NCBI RefSeq assembly: GCF_900105075.1
Contig: NZ_FNSK01000002.1
Span: 248,001 to 312,000 of the forward strand
Source of the DNA: Rhodobacter sp. 24-YEA-8
GTDB taxonomy: Bacteria > Pseudomonadota > Alphaproteobacteria > Rhodobacterales > Rhodobacteraceae
Length of the DNA: 64,000 nt
Direction of reading: 5' to 3'
The stretch's first letter is position 1; every line of letters begins with the position of its first letter. Shown piece after piece: positions 1 to 6,266 of the stretch. The notes under the pieces are model-generated. The model worked only from the letters and a program-made list of their open reading frames with translations, ran no database searches and was not told where the DNA came from. A program made the translations under genes and the position numbers.

Positions 1-2
1 TG

Positions 3-221
3 GCCAAAGCCAAGGTGCTGACCACCGAGGTAGCGATTGAGGCCACCAACCGGCTGTTCGAGCTGGGCGGCACCAGGTCGTCGCTGAGAAAACACGCCTT
101 TGACCGTCACTGGCGCAATGCACGCGTCCATACGCTGCATGATCCGGTGCGCTGGAAATACCACCTCGTGGGCAACTGGGCACTGAATGGCGTGAAACCG
201 CCGCGCCACGACTGGAACTGA
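3..221 (+). CDS. SfnB-like acyl-CoA-dehydrogenase-fold oxidoreductase (C-terminal fragment)
   Basis: Only the last 72 residues lie in the window; the gene enters from the left edge in frame. The visible C-terminus (ending with a HDPVRWKYHLVGNW-type motif and NGVKPPRHDWN) resembles the end of SfnB/DszC-type flavin-dependent enzymes, which belong to the acyl-CoA dehydrogenase fold and release sulfur from sulfones, sulfonates or thiophenes during sulfur starvation. The motif is seen; the family assignment is from memory of such sequences; the substrate is unknown. The following genes (CMD-domain pair, serine acetyltransferases, encapsulin-desulfurase) fit a sulfur-acquisition context. A strong stem-loop follows the stop codon, so this gene probably ends its own transcript. 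An ordinary acyl-CoA dehydrogenase remains possible. Confidence 0.7.
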   Translation, partial: AKAKVLTTEVAIEATNRLFELGGTRSSLRKHAFDRHWRNARVHTLHDPVRWKYHLVGNWALNGVKPPRHDWN

Positions 222-240
222 GGCCGCAGAAAACAGCGGA

Positions 241-287
241 ATGGCAAAGGGGCGCGGGGAAAGGTGATTCTCCCGCGCCCCTGCCAT
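241..287 (+). terminator. Stem-loop terminator after the SfnB-like gene
   Basis: Bases 241-258 (ATGGCA, AA, GGGGCGCGGG) pair with 272-287 (CCCGCGCCCC, TGCCAT), leaving a loop of about 13 nt. The arms match perfectly apart from a two-base bulge. Only a short TTT follows, so termination efficiency is uncertain. It sits 20 bp past the stop codon and separates the upstream gene from the CMD-domain operon. Confidence 0.6.
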
Positions 288-369
288 TTGCGCGCGCCCC
301 TCACGCGGCGGGGGCGAATTTCCCCCCCAGGCCCGCCCTGGCCGCGTGCTTCTTCTCCGCCCGCCCGAA

Positions 370-398
370 ATAAACACGTCTTATTTTATCGTGTTTAT
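370..398. promoter_or_regulatory. Perfect 9-bp inverted repeat upstream of the CMD-domain operon
   Basis: ATAAACACG (370-378) and CGTGTTTAT (390-398) form a perfect inverted repeat with an 11-nt AT-rich spacer, in an otherwise very GC-rich stretch, 50 bp before the ATG at 448. The position and dyad symmetry suggest an operator or activator site controlling the sulfur/cysteine operon. The half-site spacing would suit a dimeric regulator of the LysR or TetR kind; which protein binds is unknown. Confidence 0.55.
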
Positions 399-447
399 GC
401 GAAGCTGTCTTCAGACCCGCCTGTTCCCGGATGCGAGAGGAAGAACT

Positions 448-1107
448 ATGTCCCGCCACGAACCCTTGCTGCATCGGCCAACCCTTGCCGAACGTATGGC
501 GGCGGTGCCGCCGGGCAGCCCGATCCTGCGCGCATTGCGCAACCGGCCAGAACTGCTGGCAGGGCTTGAAGCGGGGTATCAGGATCTCTTGCGTCACAGC
601 GGCGCCACGCGGACCGAGGCACTGGCGATTGCCTCTTTCACCGCGCATCTGCATGGCGAAGAGGCGGTCAGCACCCATCTTCACGCGCTGCTTCAGGCGG
701 CGGACAGCGACCTTGCGCTCCTGATTGCGGACGAGGCGGAGAACGCGGCCCTGCCCGGGCCTTACGGCACCTGGCCCCCAGGCCCGCTTTCGGCCGAGGA
801 TCTGGATGGGCCGGCCTGGCGCGCCGATCCGCCTCTGCGGCTGCGCCTTGGGGCGCGCCTGTCGGCGGCGCTGGAACACGCGCATCTGGTGACGCTGCAC
901 CCGCGCGACATCACGTCGGCGGCAGATGAGGCGCTGGAACGGGCCGGCTGGCTTCCCGGCGAGACGCTGGATCTGAACCGGCTGATCGCCTGGATCGGGG
1001 CGCTGAGCCCGGTGGTCAGCGGCCTCAGGGCCTATGCTCATGCGCGCCATCTGCAGCGCACAATCACGACCGCCCATGACCGGCCGGCCGGGTTTGCCTA
1101 TGGCTGA
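448..1107 (+). CDS. CMD-domain protein, Avi_7170-like (alkylhydroperoxidase superfamily)
   Basis: This 219-residue protein resembles the CMD-domain family often found next to an alkylhydroperoxidase-domain partner and FMN-dependent oxidoreductases in sulfur- or sulfonate-responsive clusters. It contains helical AhpD-like sequence (for example ALAIASFTAHLHGEEAVSTH) but no clear CxxC redox pair, so it may be a structural partner instead of a peroxidase. I chose ATG 448 over an upstream in-frame codon at 346 because AGGAAG lies just ahead of it and because the inverted repeat at 370-398 would otherwise fall inside the gene. Its 3' end overlaps the next start by 8 bp, which implies translational coupling. 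Reaction and substrate are unknown. Confidence 0.7.
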   Translation: MSRHEPLLHRPTLAERMAAVPPGSPILRALRNRPELLAGLEAGYQDLLRHSGATRTEALAIASFTAHLHGEEAVSTHLHALLQAADSDLALLIADEAENAALPGPYGTWPPGPLSAEDLDGPAWRADPPLRLRLGARLSAALEHAHLVTLHPRDITSAADEALERAGWLPGETLDLNRLIAWIGALSPVVSGLRAYAHARHLQRTITTAHDRPAGFAYG

Positions 1108-1798
1108 CCCCCTGCTGCCCGAACCGGGACTGAGCGGCCAGGGAATGGCGGCCCCCAGGAAGCCAGAGGCCGGTATTTCAGACCCCGGGACACTGGCCCC
1201 TGAGACGCCCGCCTCCCGACTGCCGGACCGTTTTACCAGCCGTCGCCTCGAATGGCGGCCCCGCAAACCTGCGCAGACGGCAATCCCTGGGCCCGTCTCT
1301 GTGCCAGCGGTCGAGACCGATCCGGTTGCCTTTCTGCCTGCTGTGCTGGCCGGGGATGCGGGCCCCGTCCTTGCCGCGTCAGCGGGGTTTCTTGCCCGCC
1401 GCCGTGGTGCCGGGCTTGCCCAGGGGGAGCGCGACCTCGCGGCCACCGCCGTCGCACGCCGCATCGGCTGTTTCTTCACCACCGCCGCCCATGCCCGTCG
1501 CGCCGCTGCGGGCCTGAGGCGCAAGCGCGAGGTCGAGGTTCTGCTGGAAGAGGGGCTGCCAAGCCCGCTCGGGGGCCGCTCCGGCGGCGTGATCGCGGCG
1601 GCTTCGGCACTGGCGGCGATCCCGGTCAGAGCCAGCCGCCAGGTCTTCTGGACACTGGAGGAGGAAAAGCTCGACGATCAGGAAATCACCGATCTGATCC
1701 TGGTTGCAGGCTTTGCGGCCTGGAATGCCCGCCTCGCACTGGCCGCCGGCGAGAGCCTTCGCCTTGATCCCGAAGACCGCCGGAGCGTCTCGCCATGA
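1100..1798 (+). CDS. Alkylhydroperoxidase-domain protein, Avi_7169-like
   Basis: This 232-residue protein is the second member of the CMD/AhpD-like pair and starts inside the last codons of the preceding gene (ATG 1100, upstream stop 1105-1107). Its N-terminal ~60 residues are proline-rich and low complexity. The remainder is helical with an AhpD-like region (TTAAHARRAAAGLRR, then DQEITDLILVAGFAAWNARLAL) resembling the all-alpha CMD fold. The canonical CxxC of AhpD is not visible, so peroxidase chemistry should not be assumed. The paired arrangement matches a known two-gene pattern in Rhizobiales and Rhodobacterales sulfur loci. It overlaps the next gene by 4 bp. Confidence 0.7.
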   Translation: MADPLLPEPGLSGQGMAAPRKPEAGISDPGTLAPETPASRLPDRFTSRRLEWRPRKPAQTAIPGPVSVPAVETDPVAFLPAVLAGDAGPVLAASAGFLARRRGAGLAQGERDLAATAVARRIGCFFTTAAHARRAAAGLRRKREVEVLLEEGLPSPLGGRSGGVIAAASALAAIPVRASRQVFWTLEEEKLDDQEITDLILVAGFAAWNARLALAAGESLRLDPEDRRSVSP

Positions 1799-2469
1799 GT
1801 AAACCCTGGCGCCTGATCGCCCCGGCAGATCATGTCCTGGCCGATGCGGTGCAGCTTGTGCTGCGGGCGCGGCAGCTGCCTGTCCTGCGCGATGAATGCG
1901 GCCCGCTGCCGGCGCTCTTTGCGCCCGATGCGGATCCGGTGCCCCTGCATGATGGCGCTGCGTTGCTCGCCGCGCTGCCCGATATGCCCGGGACTGCCCT
2001 GCCAGTGCTCGGGGCCGTGCAATCCGCCCAGGCGCGGCTGGCGGCGATCGACCCTGCGGCCTTTCCGGCCGATCTGGACCTGACCATCTACGCCCTGCGC
2101 CAGGAGTTGCGCGCACTCGAACCCCTCGCCCCGCAAACGGCGCCGGAAAGCGCTGCCGGGCTGATCATGGCGCCGCTTTTGTGGCGGGTCGGGCTCTATG
2201 ATTTCCATTTCGGGCTGTTCCTGCTCTCGGGTCTGCCGGGACTGACGGCATTGCGCGCGCAACAGCGGGTCAACCCACGAATTGCGGGCCTCCTGAACGC
2301 GGGCGGCGCGCTGCGGGTCCTGCAGCGTCCCGGGCAGCTGACCGGGGCAACCGCCCCGCCAACCGACTGGTCCCGTGCGCTCGGCCCGGAAGGACGGGAG
2401 AAATCTCTTCTCCCAAAGGCGCAAAGAAGAAAAGATCCTTCCATTGGCAGCGGGGGGCACATTCGTTAG
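1795..2469 (+). CDS. Hypothetical protein in the sulfur operon
   Basis: This 224-residue protein has no confident family match. It starts in an ATGA overlap with the preceding gene, so it is almost certainly co-translated with the CMD pair. Residues ~1-70 alternate hydrophobic strands and helices and might adopt a thioredoxin/GST-like N-domain, and the middle part is helical; that is a weak guess. The last ~30 residues become basic and polar and the underlying DNA holds a stem-loop (2396-2414), so the tail may be a non-native extension after loss of an earlier stop, or a real tail doubling as a regulatory structure. No catalytic motif is visible. Confidence 0.6.
   Translation: MSKPWRLIAPADHVLADAVQLVLRARQLPVLRDECGPLPALFAPDADPVPLHDGAALLAALPDMPGTALPVLGAVQSAQARLAAIDPAAFPADLDLTIYALRQELRALEPLAPQTAPESAAGLIMAPLLWRVGLYDFHFGLFLLSGLPGLTALRAQQRVNPRIAGLLNAGGALRVLQRPGQLTGATAPPTDWSRALGPEGREKSLLPKAQRRKDPSIGSGGHIR
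2396..2414 (+). repeat. Small inverted repeat at the 3' end of the hypothetical gene
   Basis: GGGAGAA (2396-2402) and TTCTCCC (2408-2414) form a perfect 7-bp stem with a 5-nt loop, about 100 bp before the first serine acetyltransferase. It lies within the annotated reading frame. It could be an attenuator or mRNA-processing hairpin between the CMD genes and cysE. Confidence 0.4.
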
Positions 2470-2511
2470 CCATCCGTCGCGGCGCGCGTGGTGCCAGTGA
2501 CGGAGAGTTCG

Positions 2512-3447
2512 ATGGACGGAGCCCCGGGGGAAACCATCGGTGACCAGGCGGCGGATGATGCCGCGCTGATCGCCGGCCTGACCGAACGCCTGCGCCTTTT
2601 GCGCATCGTTTCGCAGCAAAGGCGGTATCACGGACGCCCGACGCCGCGCCTGCCCTCGAAACGCGCCATCATCGAATTGCTGAACGACATCGTCGCGACC
2701 CTTTATCCGCGCCATTTCGGCCCCCAGGACCTCGCGCCCGAGGCCACGGATACCTTCATTGCGCAGATGCTGGCCTCGATCCGTCTGCGCCTTGCCGATC
2801 TTGTCATCACCGAGCTGATGCTGGCCCCTGATGCCGACGCGACAGCATCACATGCCCGGGGCGAGGCGCTGTCCCGCGCCTTCCTTGAACGGCTGGTGAT
2901 CATCCGCGATCTGCATGACACCGATATTCTGGCGGCCTGGCAGGGCGACCCTTCCGCGATGAGCCTTGACGAGGTCGCCTTTTGCTTTCCCGGCGTGGCC
3001 GCGATCCTGCATCACCGTATCGCGCATGAGCTGAGCCGCGCCGGCATTCGTATGATCGCCCGCATCATGGCCGAGCATTCGCATTCCGTGACCGGGATTG
3101 ACATCCACCCCGGCGCAAAAATCGGACCGGCCTTTTTCATCGACCACGGCACCGGCGTGGTGATCGGCGAGACGGCGGTGATCGGACGCAATGTGCGGCT
3201 TTATCAACAGGTGACTCTGGGCGCCAAGAGCTTCCAGGACGATGGCACCGGGGCGCTGGTCAAAGGTCAGCCCCGCCATCCGCAGATCGGGGACGATGTG
3301 GTGATCTATGCCGGGGCGACGATCCTTGGCCGGATCACGGTGGGCCAGGGCGCGGTAATCGGCGGTGGCGTCTGGCTTTTGGAAGATGTGGCACCTGGTG
3401 CAATGGTCACCCAGGCGCGCCCGATGCTGCGCTTCGCTCCGGGCTGA
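2512..3447 (+). CDS. cysE: Serine O-acetyltransferase, copy 1
   Basis: This 311-residue enzyme transfers acetyl from acetyl-CoA to L-serine, giving O-acetylserine, the carbon acceptor for cysteine synthesis. The N-terminal ~180 residues form the helical SAT domain. From about residue 190 a left-handed beta-helix follows, with GIDIHPGAKIG, the catalytic IDHGTG loop, VTLGAKSF and PRHPQIGDDVVIYAGAT. I chose ATG 2512 over an upstream GTG because CGGAGAG precedes it at good spacing. It is longer than E. coli CysE (273 aa), mostly at the N-terminus, like other SATs of encapsulin loci. The C-terminal tail is short and lacks an obvious terminal Ile for docking to cysteine synthase. It is the first of two SAT paralogs around a rhodanese. 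Confidence 0.93.
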   Translation: MDGAPGETIGDQAADDAALIAGLTERLRLLRIVSQQRRYHGRPTPRLPSKRAIIELLNDIVATLYPRHFGPQDLAPEATDTFIAQMLASIRLRLADLVITELMLAPDADATASHARGEALSRAFLERLVIIRDLHDTDILAAWQGDPSAMSLDEVAFCFPGVAAILHHRIAHELSRAGIRMIARIMAEHSHSVTGIDIHPGAKIGPAFFIDHGTGVVIGETAVIGRNVRLYQQVTLGAKSFQDDGTGALVKGQPRHPQIGDDVVIYAGATILGRITVGQGAVIGGGVWLLEDVAPGAMVTQARPMLRFAPG

Positions 3448-3745
3448 GCGCGCCCGACGGGCCCCTGCCGACGATTTTTACCGCAGATTCGCGGCGATTT
3501 CCGGCGCTGACGCCTGCCGGCTCCAGGCTGGCGCAGATCGCCCCTTCCCCAAAAGGCGCGCGCGGAAGAGAAACTTTATCTCTTCCGCAAGCGCTGCAAT
3601 CGGCCCGTTCCAAGTTTAGCAGCCCCGGGCAAAACGGGTCGAAAACCTGTTCCTGACCGGGGATTTCCAGCGCTATCCTGACTTCATTGCGGGCCCGGCC
3701 CGGTGGTTTGCGTAACCCGCAGCCAGGGCCAAAAGTGGGAGTGTG
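3448..3745. other. Intergenic region between cysE copy 1 and the rhodanese gene
   Basis: This 298-bp stretch carries no credible gene. It contains the stem-loop at 3562-3588 and ends in a GGGAG ribosome-binding site at 3737-3741. The length and the hairpin suggest that the rhodanese gene may start from its own promoter or be reached by partial readthrough. I could not identify convincing -35/-10 elements. Confidence 0.5.
3562..3588 (+). terminator. Perfect 10-bp stem-loop between cysE copy 1 and rhodanese
   Basis: GCGGAAGAGA (3562-3571) and TCTCTTCCGC (3579-3588) form a perfect 10-bp stem around a 7-nt loop (AACTTTA). No T-run follows, so it is either a factor-assisted terminator, an mRNA stabiliser or a regulatory hairpin. 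It would partition expression of cysE copy 1 from the rhodanese-cysE-encapsulin block. Confidence 0.5.
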
Positions 3746-4192
3746 ATGATGAACCTTCGTGCCGATACCGGCTTTTACGCGGTTCCCGTGGCGCAGGATG
3801 GCTTTGCCGGGGTCATAGCGCCCGGCACCGCCTGGGATCTTGTCTCGCGCGGCGAGGCGGTGATCCTTGATGTGCGCACTGTGGAAGAGCGCGCCTATGT
3901 CGGGCGCGTTCCCGGCTCACTGCATGTCGCCTGGGCGACCGGAACCGCGATGAACCGCAACCCGCATTTCGTTCGCCAGGTGGCGGCGCAGGTGCCGGAT
4001 AAAACGGCACGGCTCCTGCTGATCTGTCGCAGCGGCAAACGGTCGGCGCTGGCGGCCGAAGCATTGACCAAAGCCGGCTGGACCCGGGCCTTCAGCGTGG
4101 CCGAGGGTTTTGAGGGCGAGCTCGATGCTGCCGGCCAGCGCGGCACCGCCGACGGCTGGCGCTTTCACGGCCTGCCCTGGCACCAGGATTAA
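3746..4192 (+). CDS. Rhodanese-like sulfurtransferase
   Basis: This 148-residue single-domain rhodanese carries a persulfide on an active-site cysteine and moves sulfane sulfur between donors and acceptors. The active loop CRSGKRS begins at Cys94, and the domain has the usual VILDVRTVEERAYVGRVPGSLHV strand-helix start. GTG 3743, ATG 3746 and ATG 3749 are possible starts; GGGAG at 3737-3741 fits 3746 or 3749. No signal peptide is visible, so it is cytosolic. Placement between two serine acetyltransferases and upstream of an encapsulated cysteine desulfurase suggests that it accepts persulfide sulfur released from, or fed to, the compartment. That link is inferred. Confidence 0.9.
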   Translation: MMNLRADTGFYAVPVAQDGFAGVIAPGTAWDLVSRGEAVILDVRTVEERAYVGRVPGSLHVAWATGTAMNRNPHFVRQVAAQVPDKTARLLLICRSGKRSALAAEALTKAGWTRAFSVAEGFEGELDAAGQRGTADGWRFHGLPWHQD

Positions 4193-4247
4193 AACGCCGC
4201 CCTTCTGGCCCCCGGGCCACGCCATCCCTGGTTTTACGGAGACAGCA

Positions 4248-5204
4248 ATGCCCATCCCTGCCCGCGGCCATGACGGTTTCGCGGAAGATATTTCGGCGAC
4301 CGTCGCCGGCCTCGCCGAAGCCCGCCATGACTGGCGTGTCTCACATCTGCGCCTTGAAGAGGCAGGGCCGCGCGAATTGCCCTCACCCGAGCGTGTCGCG
4401 GCGATTGTCACCGACCTGCGGGCGGTTCTGTTCCCGATGCGGCTTGGTCCTGCCGATCTGCGCCAGGAGAACGAGAATGAGTTCATTGCAACCACGCTGA
4501 CCCGCGCCGCACAGGACCTGACCCGCGAAACCGCGCGCGAACTTGACTGGGCGCACCGATATCTTGGCCCCGGGGCAGCGCCTGCGCCCGATGCTGCCCC
4601 GGTCATTGTCGCCGCATTCATCCAGAGCCTGGCCGGGATCCGCCGGATCCTCGACACCGATGTCGTCGCCGCCTTCCGCGCCGATCCGGCCGCACGTGGC
4701 GTCGATGAGGTGCTTTTGTGCTATCCGGGTCTGCGCGCTCTGATCAACCATCGGCTCGCGCATCGGCTGTTTACCCTTGGCCTGCCGCTGATTGCGCGGC
4801 TGATCGCCGAGATGGCCCATGGCGAGACCGGCATCGACATTCATCCCGGCGCCCGTATCGGTGAGAGCTTTTTCATCGACCATGGCACCGGCACCGTGAT
4901 CGGCGCCACCGCCATTATCGGCGACCGGGTGCAGCTGTTTCAGGGCGTGACGCTGGGCGCCAAAAGCTTCCCGACCGACATCCAGGGCAATGTGGTCAAG
5001 GGCCTGCCCCGCCATCCGATCATCGAAGATGATGTGGTGATCTATTCCGGCGCCACGGTGCTGGGCCGCGTGACCATTGGTCAGGGATCAGTCCTTGGCG
5101 ACAATGTCTGGGTCACCGGCGATGTCCCCCCCAGAAGCATGGTGTCGCAGGCCAGATCGCAATCGCAGGGACAGCCAGAGAATGGACATGTCAAAATTGC
5201 CTGA
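4248..5204 (+). CDS. cysE: Serine O-acetyltransferase, copy 2
   Basis: This 318-residue SAT is paralogous to the copy at 2512-3447. It has a helical N-domain and then the beta-helix with GIDIHPGARIG, the catalytic IDHGTG loop, VTLGAKSFP and PRHPIIEDDVVIYSGAT. ATG 4248 is preceded by CGGAGA; longer in-frame codons upstream lie inside the rhodanese gene. It has a polar tail (SQSQGQPENGHVKIA) ending in Ile-Ala that copy 1 lacks; SAT tails with a C-terminal Ile dock into cysteine synthase, so this difference may matter. It directly precedes the encapsulin gene. SAT genes are known companions of Family 2A encapsulins; two copies in one locus are unusual. Confidence 0.93.
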   Translation: MPIPARGHDGFAEDISATVAGLAEARHDWRVSHLRLEEAGPRELPSPERVAAIVTDLRAVLFPMRLGPADLRQENENEFIATTLTRAAQDLTRETARELDWAHRYLGPGAAPAPDAAPVIVAAFIQSLAGIRRILDTDVVAAFRADPAARGVDEVLLCYPGLRALINHRLAHRLFTLGLPLIARLIAEMAHGETGIDIHPGARIGESFFIDHGTGTVIGATAIIGDRVQLFQGVTLGAKSFPTDIQGNVVKGLPRHPIIEDDVVIYSGATVLGRVTIGQGSVLGDNVWVTGDVPPRSMVSQARSQSQGQPENGHVKIA

Positions 5205-5336
5205 CACTTCCCCCATATTTGGCAAATTATGCTAAGAAAATTGATTGATTTGGAACAATATTCCACCAAGAATTAACAAAACAGAACATAGTTTCAGACT
5301 GCCTCTTCCCTCAACCTTCCTTAACCGGAGCGCCTT
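5205..5336 (+). promoter_or_regulatory. AT-rich control region of the encapsulin operon
   Basis: This 132-bp gap is much richer in A/T than its surroundings. It holds TTGGCA at 5219-5224, tandem TTGATT hexamers at 5241 and 5245, and an inverted repeat TGGAACAATATTCCA at 5251-5265 (5-bp arms, 5-nt spacer). This is what an independent, regulated promoter for shell and cargo would look like. The exact -35/-10 pair cannot be fixed by eye. Confidence 0.5.
5251..5265. promoter_or_regulatory. Inverted repeat TGGAA-N5-TTCCA (candidate operator)
   Basis: TGGAA (5251-5255) and TTCCA (5261-5265) are perfect inverted arms around CAATA, 72 bp upstream of the encapsulin start. It is the only clear dyad in this AT-rich stretch. 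It is a candidate binding site for a sulfur- or stress-responsive regulator; the binder is unknown. Confidence 0.45.
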
Positions 5337-6266
5337 ATGGCCGATCTCTCCCCGCAATCCGCGCTTGGCGACAATGCCGCCCGCCAGCTTGCCAATGCCA
5401 CTAAAACCGTTCCTATCCTTGCGACGATCAGCCCGCGCTGGCTTGTCCACCTCTTGCAATGGCTGCCGGTCGAGGCCGGGATCTACCGGCTGAACACGGT
5501 GAAAAACCCGCAGGATGTGCATGTCGCCTGTACCGCGCGCGAAGATGAATCTGAACTCCCGCAGACCTTTGTCGATTACGATGAGACCCCGCGCGAATAT
5601 TTCCTGAACGGCGTTTCAACCATCGTCGATGTTCACACCCGTATCTCGGATCTCTATTCCAGTCCGTTCGACCAGGTCAAAGAGCAGCTGCGTCTCGCCA
5701 TCGAGACCATCAAGGAAACCCAGGAAGGCCAGCTGATCAACAACCCGGATTACGGGTTGCTGGCCAATGTCCATCCCGATCAGATCAACTACCCGCTGAC
5801 CGGCGCGCCGACACCGGATGATCTGGACCTGCTGATCGCGAAAGTCTGGAAAGAGCCCGCGTTTTTCCTGACCCATCCCGATGCCATCGCCGCCTTTGGC
5901 CGCGAATGCACCCGGCGCGGTGTACCGCCGCCCACGGTCTCGCTGTTCGGCTCGCAATTCCTGACCTGGCGCGGCATTCCGATCATCCCGTCCGACAAGG
6001 TGCCGGTGGTCGATGGCAAGACCAAGATCCTGCTGATCCGGGTTGGCGACAAGCGCCAGGGCGTGGTCGGCCTTTACCAGCCGGGGCTGGCTGGCGAGCA
6101 GGCGCCGGGCTTGTCCGTGCGCTTCATGGGGATCAACCGCTCGGCGATCGCGTCATACCTGATCAGCCTTTACTGCAGCCTCGTCGTGCAATCGCCGGAT
6201 GCCCTGGCCGTGCTGGATGATGTGGAGATCGGCAAGTTCCATGACTATCCCGACACCTATAAGTAA
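5337..6266 (+). CDS. Family 2A encapsulin nanocompartment shell protein (SrpI-like)
   Basis: This 309-residue protein is the shell of a Family 2A encapsulin, an HK97-fold protein that self-assembles into an icosahedral cytosolic compartment. It has the family's N-terminal signature (NAARQLANATKTVP then ISPRWLVHLLQWLPVEAG), a central P-domain-like segment (VWKEPAFFLTHPDAIAAFGREC) and a C-terminal part with ITTRVGD-like and SLYCSLVVQSPDALAVL elements. Length matches the family (about 300 residues). ATG 5337 follows a purine-rich CCGGAG. The gene overlaps the following cysteine desulfurase by 26 bp, the arrangement expected for shell plus cargo. No other phage genes are nearby, so this is a domesticated compartment and not a prophage. 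Confidence 0.93.
   Translation: MADLSPQSALGDNAARQLANATKTVPILATISPRWLVHLLQWLPVEAGIYRLNTVKNPQDVHVACTAREDESELPQTFVDYDETPREYFLNGVSTIVDVHTRISDLYSSPFDQVKEQLRLAIETIKETQEGQLINNPDYGLLANVHPDQINYPLTGAPTPDDLDLLIAKVWKEPAFFLTHPDAIAAFGRECTRRGVPPPTVSLFGSQFLTWRGIPIIPSDKVPVVDGKTKILLIRVGDKRQGVVGLYQPGLAGEQAPGLSVRFMGINRSAIASYLISLYCSLVVQSPDALAVLDDVEIGKFHDYPDTYK

Noticed and set aside
1795..2469. Assignment of the hypothetical protein as a glutathione S-transferase
   Set aside because: Only a vague secondary-structure resemblance; no conserved cis-Pro or glutathione-site motif could be pointed out.
5219..5250. Exact sigma70 -35/-10 pair upstream of the encapsulin gene
   Set aside because: TTGGCA and TTGATT hexamers exist, but no -10 hexamer at correct spacing stands out, so only a promoter region is annotated.
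5337..6266. Encapsulin as part of a prophage
   Set aside because: The HK97 fold is of viral origin, but no terminase, portal, protease or tail genes flank it and the cargo gene overlaps it.
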